DNA of 64,000 nucleotides from contig NZ_FNIN01000001.1 in the NCBI RefSeq assembly GCF_900104045.1, positions 248,001-312,000 of the forward strand, read 5' to 3'. The translations under genes and the position numbers were made by a program. Origin of the DNA: Desulfonauticus submarinus. GTDB taxonomy: Bacteria > Desulfobacterota > Desulfovibrionia > Desulfovibrionales > Desulfonatronovibrionaceae. The notes under the pieces are model-generated. The model was not told where the DNA came from. It saw only the letters and a list, made by a program, of their open reading frames with translations, and ran no database searches. Below, in pieces: positions 1-10,075 of the stretch. Position 1 is the stretch's first letter, and each line of letters begins with the position of its first letter.

Positions 1-2081
1 GCAGTTTCAGTCATTTCAACCATAAAGGTAGATTGTCCTTGAGCGAGGTTATCTGAAGCACCTACTCTAGAAAAAATTCGGTCAGTAATTCCTATTTTGG
101 CATATGAAGCAGGAACAAAAGATCCCATCTGAGTAAGAATGCAAATAATTGCTGTTTGCCGTAAGATTGTAGATTTTCCAGCCATATTAGGTCCTGTAAT
201 GATAAGCAATTTCGCTTCGTTGGACAAAATAATGTCATTAGGAATATAGTTATTTTTACCAATTACTCCTTCAATACTTGGATGCCTACCTTGTTTAATT
301 TCTAGCTCCAAAGAGGTTGTAATTTCAGGCTTTGTCCATCCCCATTTACGAGCTGTCTCTGCTAGTGATTGCCAATAGTCTAATTCTGCAATTTGTTTGG
401 CCATAAATAAAAAACGATCTTTTTGTTGTGCCAATTGATCTCTTAAAGATTGAAACAGTTCATATTCTCTAAGTTTTCTTTTTTCACTAGCAATAAGAAT
501 TTTATCTTCCAATTCTTTTAGTTCTGGAGTAATAAATCTTTCACTATTTACTAAAGTCTGTTTTCGTTCAAAATAGGATGGAACTTTATCTTTATGAACT
601 TTACTAAGTTCTAAATAATATCCAAATACTTTATTATATCCTAACTTTAGCTGAGGTATATTGTGTTTTTCTTGTTCCTTTTTTAATAATTCTTTTAATT
701 TTTGTTCTCCGTGTTCAGTAAGATCTATTAAATCATCTAATTGCTTATCAAATCCTAATTTAAAAATATTACCTTCAGTAATAAGAGGAGAGGGATTATC
801 TAAAATAGCTTTTTCCAAAATTTCTTTTATATCTTCTAAATTATCCCATTTTTTATAATTTTGTATTAAAAAATGAGGAATATTTTTTTGTTTTTTTAAA
901 AGTAAATGGACTTGAGGCAATATTGTTAAAGTTTCTTTCAATGATACTAAATCTTTTGGCGTTGTTTTAGAAAGAAAAATACGTATTGCTAATCTTTCTA
1001 AATCATATACTTTGTTTAAAAGTGATCTTATTTCATTTCTTAATTCATCTGATGTATAAAAAAAGGAAACAACTTCTTGATGTTGAGTAATAATTTTAAC
1101 TTTACGCCAAGGCTTAGATAAACGTTCTTTTAATAGACGCCCGCCCATTGGAGTAAGTGTATTGTCTAAAATATAGATTAAGGTTCCAGGTCCTTTTTTT
1201 CCGTCTAAAAGAGTAAATAATTCCAAGTTTCTTTCTGTAATCTCATCTAAAATTAAATAATTAGTTGGATTTAATACTGTAAAAGAGTGAAGATGAAACT
1301 TATTAGTTTTTTGGGTTTGTAAATGATAAGACAAAATACTTCCGCATACTCTTACAAGCTCTGGTTTATCTTCTAAATCTAAAGTTTTTAAAGATGTTAT
1401 TTGTTCTGCTTTATAAAGAAGCTCAGTACCTGTATTTAAAGAGTAATAAGATGATTTAGGAAGAATACGAATTTTGTCTTTAAAAATATTGTGGTTTTTT
1501 ATGGGAAGATTAAAATTATCAGGGACAAGTATTTCATTAGGATTTAACTTAAATAACCATTGCCAAATTTCTTCTAAACTAGAGGTTTGGATACCTGTCC
1601 AAAATCCTGTGGAAAAATCTGCCCAAGCAATTGCACCTTGTTGTTTTTTTTCATTCCAAAAAATGGAGACTAAAAAGTTATTGTTTTTGGATTCAAGATT
1701 TAAATCTTCTACAACAGTTCCTGGGGTTAAAACTTTGGTTACTTCTCTCTTAACAATTTTTTTAGCTAGTTTAGGATCCTCTACTTGATCACAAATTGCT
1801 ATTTTGTATCCTTTATTTAAAAGTTTTTTTAAATATTCATTAACTGCATGATGGGGAACTCCACACATGGGTATTTTAGTATCAGCATTTGGATTACGAG
1901 AAGTAAGAGCTATTTGTAATTCCCGGGCAGCTATTTTTGCGTCTTCGAAAAAAAGTTCATAAAAATCTCCCATTCGAAAAAATAACAAACAATCCTGGTA
2001 ATTTTGTTTTATACCCAGGTATTGTTCAAGCATTGGCGTTAATTTTAATTTAGAAGGGTAGTTAAAATTTTTTTTACTCAT
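1..2081 (-). CDS. mutS: DNA mismatch repair protein MutS (partial, C-terminus outside window)
   Basis: Mismatch recognition ATPase that starts methyl-independent mismatch repair with MutL. About 693 residues are visible. The N-terminal mismatch-reading motif FFRMGDFYE lies at residues 34-42 (Phe40-x-Glu42 wedge). The ABC-type ATPase begins near the window edge with Walker A TGPNMAGKST (bases about 164-199), followed by the DNLAxGxSTFMVEM segment. The reading frame is open to base 1, so the C-terminal part of the ATPase and the dimerisation helices are missing only because the window ends. The ATG at 2079-2081 overlaps the last codons of lapB (ATGAGTAA), so translation is probably coupled. Confidence 0.97.
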   Translation of the reverse strand, partial: MSKKNFNYPSKLKLTPMLEQYLGIKQNYQDCLLFFRMGDFYELFFEDAKIAARELQIALTSRNPNADTKIPMCGVPHHAVNEYLKKLLNKGYKIAICDQVEDPKLAKKIVKREVTKVLTPGTVVEDLNLESKNNNFLVSIFWNEKKQQGAIAWADFSTGFWTGIQTSSLEEIWQWLFKLNPNEILVPDNFNLPIKNHNIFKDKIRILPKSSYYSLNTGTELLYKAEQITSLKTLDLEDKPELVRVCGSILSYHLQTQKTNKFHLHSFTVLNPTNYLILDEITERNLELFTLLDGKKGPGTLIYILDNTLTPMGGRLLKERLSKPWRKVKIITQHQEVVSFFYTSDELRNEIRSLLNKVYDLERLAIRIFLSKTTPKDLVSLKETLTILPQVHLLLKKQKNIPHFLIQNYKKWDNLEDIKEILEKAILDNPSPLITEGNIFKLGFDKQLDDLIDLTEHGEQKLKELLKKEQEKHNIPQLKLGYNKVFGYYLELSKVHKDKVPSYFERKQTLVNSERFITPELKELEDKILIASEKRKLREYELFQSLRDQLAQQKDRFLFMAKQIAELDYWQSLAETARKWGWTKPEITTSLELEIKQGRHPSIEGVIGKNNYIPNDIILSNEAKLLIITGPNMAGKSTILRQTAIICILTQMGSFVPASYAKIGITDRIFSRVGASDNLAQGQSTFMVEMTET

Positions 2082-3198
2082 TTAGATTTTTACGAAATGT
2101 AATAGAGTGCCAAGAAGCACATCTAGGACATAAAAAAAATAAATTTTCTCGCTTTAAACCACACCTTTTACAAATAAAATGTTTAACTTTAAATGCTTTT
2201 GAAATAAAAAAATTAAGATGTGTTTTAAAATTTTGGGACAGTGCTTGTTTATCCATATCTAACTGTAACAAGATTAAACGTGCTGGCCAGAATTCAGAAT
2301 CTAATAATAATGTCTTATCTAACCAAATTCGTGATTTTTCTTTTTCGTCAATTAATAATAAAAATCTTGCATTATAATAGGTTAATAAAATATCTTTATT
2401 TATTGTTGTTATAACATTAGTGATAATATCATGTATAATCTCAACAAAAGGACTAATATCTTCTTTTGTGTTATCTTTAAATTGCTGATATATGCCCTCT
2501 AAAATTGTGAAGTTAATACTAGAATGAACTGAAGATAAAGCTTTTTTTAAATTAGATTTAAAATCTTTTATTTGTTTGGTTTGCCAATATATTAAAAGTA
2601 ATTCTAACCATGCCTCTGGACTACCGATATAAGCTTCTAAAGCTTTTTTTATTAATTTTAATTTTTCTCGGTTATTTTGCTTATTATGTCTGGCCCACTT
2701 TATGAGGTAATGAGCATAAGCTATATTGTTATTTAATTGATTATAATAATAAGCTGCTTGCTTAAAATCACCACTTTGAGCATAAATTTTAGCTAAAATT
2801 TCTAATATTTCTTTATTTTTGCCAGCAATTTTTTCTGCTTGTTTTAAAGCATAAATGGCTCTATCAACAAGTCCAGCTCTTTTGTAATCTATCCCAAGTT
2901 CATACCATGCTCTTGCCTTAAAAGCTGGTTGAAGATTAGGTCTAGCTATTATGCTTTGACGGATTAAAATAGCACGTTCTAATTCACTTTGGGCTCTAAA
3001 AAGATTACCCAAAGCAAGGTATATTTCTATGGCGTCGGGATTATCTTTTACAACTGCACTTAATTGATTAATAGCAGCTATGGTATCCTCTCCTGCAGGG
3101 AGATACCATAGCTGATTTTTCTTTTTTATTTGTCTTGGGAATAAATCTATCTGTCTTTTAAAGAAAATTTTATTTAAAAATTTTTTAAAAAAAATCAT
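2074..3198 (-). CDS. lapB: LapB/YciM-like TPR protein with C-terminal zinc ribbon
   Basis: 374 residues. Tetratricopeptide repeats fill residues about 40-320 and the C-terminus carries two Cys pairs (CKRCG and CPRCA), the rubredoxin-like zinc site of LapB. In the E. coli family LapB is an inner-membrane adaptor that controls LpxC and lipopolysaccharide synthesis, with its metal site packed on the TPR superhelix. The N-terminus here is basic and lacks a clear membrane helix, so anchoring may depend on LapA. The gene starts in a TAATG junction with lapA and its end overlaps mutS. The LapA neighbour strongly supports the call. Many deltaproteobacterial copies are simply annotated as TPR protein. 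Confidence 0.8.
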   Translation of the reverse strand: MIFFKKFLNKIFFKRQIDLFPRQIKKKNQLWYLPAGEDTIAAINQLSAVVKDNPDAIEIYLALGNLFRAQSELERAILIRQSIIARPNLQPAFKARAWYELGIDYKRAGLVDRAIYALKQAEKIAGKNKEILEILAKIYAQSGDFKQAAYYYNQLNNNIAYAHYLIKWARHNKQNNREKLKLIKKALEAYIGSPEAWLELLLIYWQTKQIKDFKSNLKKALSSVHSSINFTILEGIYQQFKDNTKEDISPFVEIIHDIITNVITTINKDILLTYYNARFLLLIDEKEKSRIWLDKTLLLDSEFWPARLILLQLDMDKQALSQNFKTHLNFFISKAFKVKHFICKRCGLKRENLFFLCPRCASWHSITFRKNLNE

Positions 3199-3545
3199 TA
3201 GGACCCTTCTGTAGTATTTGGAGCAACATAATCATTATCATTTAAAGGTATGTTTCTAAGAGACGTTAATTCTTTTTCTAATTCACTTATTTTTTGACGA
3301 TATTCTTTAACTTGTTTACTAAGTTTCATTCTATCAGAGATAAGGTAAATTAAAGTAAATAGGGCTCCTAAAACAAAAGCTAATAAAATTAAAAGATAAA
3401 CAGGAATATTAGGGGTGGCAAAGGTGTTTCCAAAAATATCTAACTTGAGAGATATAGTTGTACTAATTAATTCAGTGTTTTGAATAAAAAAAAGCATTGA
3501 AAAGAAAAACAAGGCAATTAAAAAGATAACTTTAATGTAACGCAT
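3198..3545 (-). CDS. lapA: LapA family (DUF1049) small inner-membrane protein
   Basis: 115 residues with two hydrophobic helices (about 5-22 and 46-70) joined by a short loop, then a charged, probably coiled-coil cytoplasmic tail (DRMKLSKQVKEYRQKISELEKEL). This is the LapA/DUF1049 layout. LapA works with LapB in lipopolysaccharide assembly. The gene sits directly before lapB with a one-base stop/start overlap. It follows the HIT gene by 17 bases, so it probably belongs to the same transcript. Confidence 0.82.
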   Translation of the reverse strand: MRYIKVIFLIALFFFSMLFFIQNTELISTTISLKLDIFGNTFATPNIPVYLLILLAFVLGALFTLIYLISDRMKLSKQVKEYRQKISELEKELTSLRNIPLNDNDYVAPNTTEGS

Positions 3546-3562
3546 TTTTAACTCCTTATGGT

Positions 3563-4045
3563 TTAAATTTTATTAAAAAAAGGTTTTAACTTTTTATATG
3601 TTTTTTTTAAATGTTCGGGAATCACAGATGTTTCATTGATTACAGCCATAAAAGAATGATCTCCTATCCACCTAGGTAAAATGTGGAAGTGGAGATGTTC
3701 TTCTATGCCTGCACCTGCAGCTTCGCCTATATTTAGACCAATATTAATTCCATTAGGATTAAATACTTGCTTTAATATATTAGTACAAATTTTTAAATAA
3801 GACATAATTTCTTGGGATTCTACATCTGTTAGTTCGCTAAGACAAGAAACATGTCTATAGGGGGTTACCATGATATGTCCGCTCATATATGGATATTTAT
3901 TCATTACTACAAAGCAGTGCTCTGCACGATGTAAAATCAATCTTTCTTCATCTTGTTCCTTTGTCTTGGGTATGCAAAATACGCATTCATCTGGCTTGGG
4001 ACCTAAGATATATTCTATTCTCCATGGCGCCCATAAAGTCCGCAT
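3563..4045 (-). CDS. HIT family nucleotide hydrolase/transferase
   Basis: 160 residues. The histidine triad H117-L-H119-F-H121 is intact and supplies the nucleophile for nucleoside phosphoramidate or dinucleoside polyphosphate cleavage. An N-terminal CVFC pair (21-24) is typical of the bacterial AP4A-phosphorylase-like branch of HIT proteins. The motif WAPWRIEYI near the N-terminus is characteristic of the same branch. A good ribosome site (AGGAGA) precedes the ATG. The gene follows the ABC ATPase gene by 10 bases, so it lies at the end of that operon. The physiological substrate cannot be told from sequence. Confidence 0.9.
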   Translation of the reverse strand: MRTLWAPWRIEYILGPKPDECVFCIPKTKEQDEERLILHRAEHCFVVMNKYPYMSGHIMVTPYRHVSCLSELTDVESQEIMSYLKICTNILKQVFNPNGINIGLNIGEAAGAGIEEHLHFHILPRWIGDHSFMAVINETSVIPEHLKKTYKKLKPFFNKI

Positions 4046-4055
4046 AAAATTTCTC

Positions 4056-4793
4056 CTATAAAATCTGACTCAAAAACTTTTTAGTTCTGGGATGCTCTGG
4101 ATTCATAAAAAAGTGCTCAGGAGAACCAACTTCTAAAATCTCCCCCTCATCCATAAATACTACTCTGTCGGCCACTTCCCTAGCAAAACCCATTTCGTGC
4201 GTTACTACCACCATTGTCATTCCTTCATGCGCTAAATTGATCATGACTTCTAATACTTCTCCAATCATCTCAGGGTCTAAGGCAGAAGTTGGCTCGTCAA
4301 ATAGCATAACTTTAGGTTTCATTGCTAGTGCTCTAGCAATAGCCACTCTTTGTTGTTGTCCACCAGAAAGTTGAGCAGGGTAGACATGAGCTTTATCTTC
4401 TATTCCTACTTTTTTTAAAAGTGAAAAGGCAATGTTATTGGCTTCCTTTAGTGGTATTTTTTTTAATTTTATTGGAGCCATAGTAATGTTTTGTAAAACC
4501 GTTTTATGAGGAAAAAGATTAAAATTTTGGAACACCATCCCGACTTCCATTCTTATTTTATTAATGTCGCATTTGGGATCTGTGATATCAAAACCATCGA
4601 CAATTATTTTACCCTTATCTATTTTTTCCAATCTATTGATTGTTCTAAGAAGAGTGGATTTACCAGAGCCACTGGGTCCTATTATTACTACTTTTTCTTT
4701 GGGTTTAATCTGTAAAGAAACATTTTTTAATGCTACTACATTATGAAAAAATTTGTAAACATTTTGGATATCTATAATGAATTTACTTTTCAT
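4056..4793 (-). CDS. glnQ: Polar amino acid ABC transporter, ATP-binding protein (GlnQ/HisP type)
   Basis: 245 residues, the usual length for this family. Walker [11 protein letters not shown]-loop [10 protein letters not shown], signature [16 protein letters not shown], Walker B VMLFDEP and the H-loop VVTHEMGFA are all present. It powers uptake with the permease encoded immediately upstream; the two genes overlap by 11 bases (4783-4793). Family membership is clear. The substrate (Gln, Glu, basic amino acid or other) is not resolved by the ATPase. Confidence 0.93.
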   Translation of the reverse strand: MKSKFIIDIQNVYKFFHNVVALKNVSLQIKPKEKVVIIGPSGSGKSTLLRTINRLEKIDKGKIIVDGFDITDPKCDINKIRMEVGMVFQNFNLFPHKTVLQNITMAPIKLKKIPLKEANNIAFSLLKKVGIEDKAHVYPAQLSGGQQQRVAIARALAMKPKVMLFDEPTSALDPEMIGEVLEVMINLAHEGMTMVVVTHEMGFAREVADRVVFMDEGEILEVGSPEHFFMNPEHPRTKKFLSQIL

Positions 4794-5568
4794 ATGGCCT
4801 CATCTTTTCTTCAGTTATGCTTACTATTTTGGATAGAATTAATGTTATAAGTAAATACACTAAAGCTACCATTGTATAGGTCTCAAAATAAGCAAAAGTC
4901 TCTGTAGCAAATTCTCTACCTCTACGTAAAAGATCACCAACTGCTAAAATAGATACAAGAGATGTGTCTTTTAAAAGAGCAATAAACTCATTTCCTACAG
5001 GAGGCAAAATTGTTCTCATGGCTTGAGGAATGATTACATAAAACATAGTTTGTCTTCGATTAAAACCAAGAGATCTTGCTGCCTCAGTTTGACCATAGTC
5101 TATAGATTCTATACCTGCTCTAAAGACTTCTCCCATATACGCACCATAACAAATAGTCATAGCTGTAATTGCTGCCACAAATGGTGGTACTTGGAAAAAG
5201 CTTCCTAAAGCATAATAAATATAAAATAATTGCACTAGAAGAGGGATACCTCTAATTACTTCCACATATACAGAGGCAATTAGATTTATAAATTTATTTT
5301 TTGAGATCCTACCTAAACCAGTAATTAACCCTACGATAAGAGAGAAAAAAATTGAGGCAAAGGTAACTTCAAACGTAACTAAAATACCATCAGAAACAAA
5401 GGTTAATATTTTTAAATAAGGATCAGGATGAACAATAATAAGATAAAGCAAAAGCGCTATGGAAGAAAGTAAAGTGATACGCCAAGCAGTTAACAATCCT
5501 TTATCTTTTTTAGTTGGAATTGCTGCTCCATCCGTTACATCTATTTTAACAGACTTATTTTTGCCCAT
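4783..5568 (-). CDS. Polar amino acid ABC transporter permease (HisM/GlnP type)
   Basis: 261 residues. A basic, probably cytoplasmic N-terminus is followed by a membrane helix (about 31-49) and then the His/Glu/Gln/Arg/opine permease domain. The coupling loop [24 protein letters not shown] is the family EAA motif that contacts the ATPase. Only one permease gene is present, so the channel is probably a homodimer. It overlaps the ATPase gene downstream and follows the binding-protein gene by 63 bases. Confidence 0.92.
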   Translation of the reverse strand: MGKNKSVKIDVTDGAAIPTKKDKGLLTAWRITLLSSIALLLYLIIVHPDPYLKILTFVSDGILVTFEVTFASIFFSLIVGLITGLGRISKNKFINLIASVYVEVIRGIPLLVQLFYIYYALGSFFQVPPFVAAITAMTICYGAYMGEVFRAGIESIDYGQTEAARSLGFNRRQTMFYVIIPQAMRTILPPVGNEFIALLKDTSLVSILAVGDLLRRGREFATETFAYFETYTMVALVYLLITLILSKIVSITEEKMRPYEK

Positions 5569-5631
5569 AATTTTATAGTTCCTTTATTCATTTAATTAGG
5601 GGAGGGGGATGTACCCTCTCCCCTTAAACTT

Positions 5632-6366
5632 TTATTGTCCAAACCATTTCTTTTTAAGTTGATCTTCAATTCCTTTTTCTTTTACAGCTTTAATACCTTT
5701 ATTTATAAGATCTAATACTTCTTTATTTCCTTTACGAATAGCAATTCCATAATATTCATCACCAGCCTCAATAATTGCTGCAATTTTTAATTTTTTAGCA
5801 AAATTCTTTTCTCTTAAAGCATAATTAGCAGCAACAGGGTCGTCACAAATTACACCATCTAAGCGTCCATTGACTAAATCTTGCATTGCCAACCCAATTT
5901 CATCATATGATTTAGGAATAACACCTTTTACTTTTTTTATGGAAAAATATCCTGTAGTTCCGATTTGTGCACCAACTTTTTTACCTTTTAAATCCTCAAG
6001 AGATTTTGCTTTGCTATTAATAGGAACAACTAAAGCTTGTCTTACCTTAAAATAAGGAATACTGAAGTCCATTGCTTTTTGTCTTTCTTTAGTAATACTT
6101 ACTGAAGAACAAATAGCATCATAACTACCACTAGCTAATCCTGCGAAAATACCATCCCAAGCAGTGCTTTTAAATACAGGAGTAAAGCCTGCTTCTTTAG
6201 CAGCTGCTTTCATGTAATCAATAGAATAACCTACAATTTCCTTGTTTTCATCTACAAATTCCATTGGGGGCCAAGTGGAATCAACTGCAAACACAATAGT
6301 TCTTGCCCAAACCGTATGAGCCATAAAAAGACCCAATAAGAGAAACAATAACACTTTTTTTGACAT
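5632..6366 (-). CDS. Periplasmic amino acid-binding protein of ABC transporter (SBP family 3)
   Basis: 244 residues. A signal peptide ends near VWA (residue 21), then the solute-binding family 3 fold begins with IVFAVDSTWPPMEFVDENKEIVGYSIDYM. The internal segment GKKVGAQIGTTGYF and the DAICSSVSITKERQKAMDFSIPYF stretch are typical of the family. It delivers a polar amino acid to the permease encoded next. The strong AGGAGG ribosome site and separate upstream promoter make it the first gene of the importer operon. The ligand is not predictable from sequence alone. Confidence 0.92.
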   Translation of the reverse strand: MSKKVLLFLLLGLFMAHTVWARTIVFAVDSTWPPMEFVDENKEIVGYSIDYMKAAAKEAGFTPVFKSTAWDGIFAGLASGSYDAICSSVSITKERQKAMDFSIPYFKVRQALVVPINSKAKSLEDLKGKKVGAQIGTTGYFSIKKVKGVIPKSYDEIGLAMQDLVNGRLDGVICDDPVAANYALREKNFAKKLKIAAIIEAGDEYYGIAIRKGNKEVLDLINKGIKAVKEKGIEDQLKKKWFGQ

Positions 6367-6410
6367 CCTCGTCCTCCTTAAAAAAATATTGATTTAACAC
6401 CAAGACTGGT

Positions 6411-6439
6411 TTTTTAGTTTATTGTGGTTGCTTGGTCAA
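6411..6439 (-). promoter_or_regulatory. Candidate promoter of the amino acid importer operon
   Basis: On the minus strand a TTGACC box (bases 6434-6439) is followed after 17 bases by TAAAAA (6411-6416), a weak -10 match. It sits in the 94-base gap before the binding-protein gene. This is pattern matching only. Confidence 0.35.
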
Positions 6440-6460
6440 GGAACTAGGTTTGTTCTCTAT

Positions 6461-9133
6461 TTAAAAAGTTATTTTTTTCCGATCAATGAGTTTCTTAGCT
6501 AATTCTAATTGGGATTGTTTGTCATAAATTTGATTATCTAAAGAAATTTGTTTTACTTCTTTTAAAATTTCGCCAAAAATCGGTCCTGGTTTTAATCCAA
6601 GAGCAATAAGATCTTTACCACTTATAGCTAATTTAATACGTCTAAATTTAGCAACATAAATAGCAATTTTTTGTCTTAATTCTTCATTCTTAATTTTTGC
6701 GATAATAAATAAAATCCCTTCTATAGGTATATCATCTAAAAGCAAATATAGTTTGCTAATTTTAGTTATATACTTTTTAGGATATCTATCAAATTCAATA
6801 AGGCAAAATTTTGTTTTTTCTCTTAATTCAAAAAATATGTCTTTTTGTTTTTTGGAAAAATTTAATCTACTGATAACTTTTTTAGTATCTTCATATTTTA
6901 AATTTGAAAGTAGTACTAAAAAATATAATAATTCTATTTTTACCTTTTCATTTAAGTATAATAGATTATACCAATTTAATATATTATTAATCTCTAAGAA
7001 AAGATTTTGCAAATTTTCCGTAAGATTTAATAAAGGATGAATTGACTTTAAAATATTGTATTCTTGTAATTTGAATAAGCACTGTATACTCTTTTTTTCT
7101 TTAAAAATTAAAATTAACTCTTGATATATTCTATTACCTGAAACTTTATTTAGTATATCTAATTTCAACGCATTTTTTATAAGCCTAAAAGTTTGTTTTC
7201 CTATATGAAAATTAAAGCGTTGTTCAAAACGAACTGCCCTTAAAATGCGAGTAGGATCTTCAATAAAGCTTAGTGCGTGTAAAACTCTAATTTTCTTTTG
7301 TTTTAAATCTCTTTGTCCTCCAAAAAAATCTATTAATTTTCCGAACCTACTAGGGTTTAAATGAACTGCTAGAGTATTAATAGAGAAATCTCGCCTATAT
7401 AAATCCATTTTTAAAGAAGATAATTCTACAGTAGGAAGGGCTGCAGGATACTCATAATATTCTAATCTTGCTGTAGCTACATCTATCTTTTGTCCACTGG
7501 ATAGAATGATAACAGCTGTTTTAAATTTTTTATGACTTTTTATTCTACCTTTAAAAATTTGGGCTAATTTTTGAGCAAAAGCAATGCCATCGCCTTCTAC
7601 TACTAAATCTAAATCAAGAGTAGGGAAGTTTAGTAATATATCTCGGACAATGCCTCCGACCATATATACTTGATATCCCATTTCTTCTGCTATTTTGCCT
7701 GCAGTAGTAATAATATTAAAAAATTCAGTAGAAAGCTTTTCTTTTAATAAAAATTTGATATTTTTTTCTTTCTTTTTTCCATTTTTAAATAAATCTTCAG
7801 ATATTGGAATAGATTCTTGAACTAAAAAATTAATCAAATCTGTTCTAGTAAAAACTCCAAGTAATTCTTTTTTTTCATCTACTACAGGAACTAATCTTTG
7901 TTTGTGTTCTAAAATAATTTCAACTATTTTATGTAAAGAAGAATTAGGACTCACAACTTGTATATTTCTTTGCATATAATCTTGAATCACTAAATTTCCT
8001 AAATTGTGAATTACTGCTTTATGTGCTAGTTGATGTTCTAAAATGCCGACACAATGTTTTGTGTTAGGCTGTACTATTGGGATCGCTTTTAAACCCAATC
8101 TAGTCATTAACTTTGCTGCTTCTTCTAAAGTTTTATTGCTTTCTAGAAAAATAGGGGGAGTAGACATTAAAGTTTTAATCGAAATCTGCTGATTAATTTT
8201 AGAATATAAAATAGCAAAAAGCTCTTCTTTAATTTGATTCAAAGTTTTATTTTTAATAGAAGCTGATGCGGCAAATGTATGTCCACCTCCACCAAAATAA
8301 TTACATATTTTTCCTACATCAACTTCTTTTAATTTACTTCTTGCCACTAAATGTACTCTGTCGTTCATTCTTCCTAAAGCAAAAAGAACTTTTATATTCT
8401 CCATTTCCATAAATTTATGAACAAGTAGGGCAAAATCTCCCACATATTCTTCTAAAGAAACTTCCGTAATTACAATATCTATTCCATTAATATGATGTTT
8501 AGAAGCATTTTGGATAAGGTTATTTAAAATAAATATTTGTTCAGCACTTAATTCTTTATGTATAAATTCAGCAATTGTATTCACATCCATTTTTTGTTCT
8601 CTTAACCAAGAAGCAGCTATAAAATCATAAGGAGTAGTTGAATTAAAAGTAAAAGATCCAGTATCTTCATATATACCAAGTCCAAATAAAGTTGCTTCGT
8701 CTGGCGTAATAGATATATTTTTCTCTTTTAATTTAAGTACAATAATTGTGGTAGTAGAGCCCCAGGGTTTATATTCAATAAAGTCAGCTTCCAAATCTTC
8801 TTCAGAAGAAGGATGATGATCGAATATATGTATTTCTAATTCTTTATTTTTTAATATTTTTTTGACATGGTCCAAACGACTTGTCTGGCGTGTGTCTACA
8901 ACCACTAAGGTTTCTACAGATTCAGGAATAATATCATTAATAGTTTTAAAATTATATAAATAGCTTGCAGATTCAATAAAAAAATTACGCAAGCTTTTTT
9001 CTTGAGAACCAGGAAAAATTAAAACACTATTTGGGTATAATTTTTTAGCCGCTACCATAGCAGCCAAAGCATCGAAATCAGCATTATTATGACAGGTAAT
9101 AACTATCTTAGGTTTTAATTTATTTTTTTGCAT
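6461..9133 (-). CDS. DHH/DHHA1-CBS-CBS-poly(A) polymerase family fusion (tRNA nucleotidyltransferase type)
   Basis: 890 residues in three parts. Residues about 10-310 form a DHH phosphoesterase with NADFDALAA, IFDHHPSS and the DHHA1 glycine motif GGGGHTFAASA. Residues about 310-440 form two CBS domains. Residues about 475-890 form a class II nucleotidyltransferase with the head motif GGIVRDILL followed by DLDLVV, then RRDFSINTLA and EDPTRILRAVRFEQRF. In bacteria that split CCA addition, this architecture belongs to tRNA 3'-end (A- or CC-adding) enzymes; it could also be a poly(A) polymerase. The DHH part suggests an added nuclease or oligonucleotide phosphatase activity, and the CBS pair a nucleotide sensor. 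It lies 5 bases after xerD. Confidence 0.88.
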   Translation of the reverse strand: MQKNKLKPKIVITCHNNADFDALAAMVAAKKLYPNSVLIFPGSQEKSLRNFFIESASYLYNFKTINDIIPESVETLVVVDTRQTSRLDHVKKILKNKELEIHIFDHHPSSEEDLEADFIEYKPWGSTTTIIVLKLKEKNISITPDEATLFGLGIYEDTGSFTFNSTTPYDFIAASWLREQKMDVNTIAEFIHKELSAEQIFILNNLIQNASKHHINGIDIVITEVSLEEYVGDFALLVHKFMEMENIKVLFALGRMNDRVHLVARSKLKEVDVGKICNYFGGGGHTFAASASIKNKTLNQIKEELFAILYSKINQQISIKTLMSTPPIFLESNKTLEEAAKLMTRLGLKAIPIVQPNTKHCVGILEHQLAHKAVIHNLGNLVIQDYMQRNIQVVSPNSSLHKIVEIILEHKQRLVPVVDEKKELLGVFTRTDLINFLVQESIPISEDLFKNGKKKEKNIKFLLKEKLSTEFFNIITTAGKIAEEMGYQVYMVGGIVRDILLNFPTLDLDLVVEGDGIAFAQKLAQIFKGRIKSHKKFKTAVIILSSGQKIDVATARLEYYEYPAALPTVELSSLKMDLYRRDFSINTLAVHLNPSRFGKLIDFFGGQRDLKQKKIRVLHALSFIEDPTRILRAVRFEQRFNFHIGKQTFRLIKNALKLDILNKVSGNRIYQELILIFKEKKSIQCLFKLQEYNILKSIHPLLNLTENLQNLFLEINNILNWYNLLYLNEKVKIELLYFLVLLSNLKYEDTKKVISRLNFSKKQKDIFFELREKTKFCLIEFDRYPKKYITKISKLYLLLDDIPIEGILFIIAKIKNEELRQKIAIYVAKFRRIKLAISGKDLIALGLKPGPIFGEILKEVKQISLDNQIYDKQSQLELAKKLIDRKKITF

Positions 9134-9138
9134 TGCAG

Positions 9139-10029
9139 TTAATCCTCATTTCGGGGATGTAGGGTAGAGTAAAGCTGTTTTAATCGTAATGAATTTATAT
9201 GAGTATAAATTTCTGTCGCAGTAATATCTGCGTGTCCTAATAATATTTGAACAGTTCTCAAATCTGCTCCACCTTCCAGAAGATGAGTAGCAAAGGAATG
9301 TCTAAGAATATGTGGAGAAATATCTTTAGATAAATTAGCTTTTAAAGCATATTTTTTTATCATTTTCCAAACACCTTGTCTGCTTAATTTTTTGCCTGAA
9401 CGATTTAAAAAAATAAAAGGCTCTTTTGGCTTAAAAAGAGGTCTAATATTCTTTAGATATTCATCTAAATATCCTTGAGCCTCTGTGTGAAGGGGAACCA
9501 AACGTTCTTTATTTCCTTTTCCTAAAACCTTTAAAATGCCCACGCTAGAATCAAAGTCTAATACTTTTAAATTAATTAATTCAGATACCCTTAGGCCACC
9601 AGCATATAAAATTTCTAAAATAGTTCTGTCTCTAAAACCAAGTGAAGTAGAGCAATTAGGAATAGATAAAAGTGTTTTTACTTCTTCTAAAGATAAAACT
9701 TTGGGTAATAATTTAGGAAGTTTAGGATTTTCTAAAAAAAGGGCGGGATTTTCTTCTAAAAAATTATTTTCTTGTAAGTATCCAAAAAAATTACGCAATG
9801 ATGCTAAATGCCTAGCTAGACTTCGGCTTTTTAAGCCTTTTTGACGCAGAAAAATTAAATATAAAAACAAAATATCTTCCGAAATTTCAGAAAGTTGTAT
9901 AATATTTTTTTCTTCTAAAAAAAGAATAAAACATTCAAGGTCTTGTAAATAAGATTTAACAGTTTGAGGCGACAAGCCCCTAATGGCAAGTAAATAATGT
10001 CCAAAGCTTTGAATATATTTTTTTATCAT
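9139..10029 (-). CDS. xerD: Tyrosine site-specific recombinase XerD/XerC type
   Basis: 296 residues, the normal Xer length. An N-terminal SAM-like DNA-binding domain (about 1-95) is followed by the catalytic domain with Arg in GGLRVSEL, HILRHSFATHLLEGGADLRTVQILLGHADI (His, Arg, His) and the Tyr nucleophile in EIYTHI. It resolves chromosome dimers at dif together with FtsK, which is encoded in this window at 58.2-60.2 kb. No dif site was recognised nearby. The single Xer seen here could act alone (XerH/XerS style) or with a partner elsewhere. Confidence 0.9.
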   Translation of the reverse strand: MIKKYIQSFGHYLLAIRGLSPQTVKSYLQDLECFILFLEEKNIIQLSEISEDILFLYLIFLRQKGLKSRSLARHLASLRNFFGYLQENNFLEENPALFLENPKLPKLLPKVLSLEEVKTLLSIPNCSTSLGFRDRTILEILYAGGLRVSELINLKVLDFDSSVGILKVLGKGNKERLVPLHTEAQGYLDEYLKNIRPLFKPKEPFIFLNRSGKKLSRQGVWKMIKKYALKANLSKDISPHILRHSFATHLLEGGADLRTVQILLGHADITATEIYTHINSLRLKQLYSTLHPRNED

Positions 10030-10075
10030 TTGTAATTCCCTTGCTCTTTAAGGCAGCTAATATTATAACTTAAAA

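Noticed and set aside
661-1788. Plus-strand open frames at 661-858 and 1474-1788
   Set aside because: They are antisense shadows of the clearly coding mutS frame.
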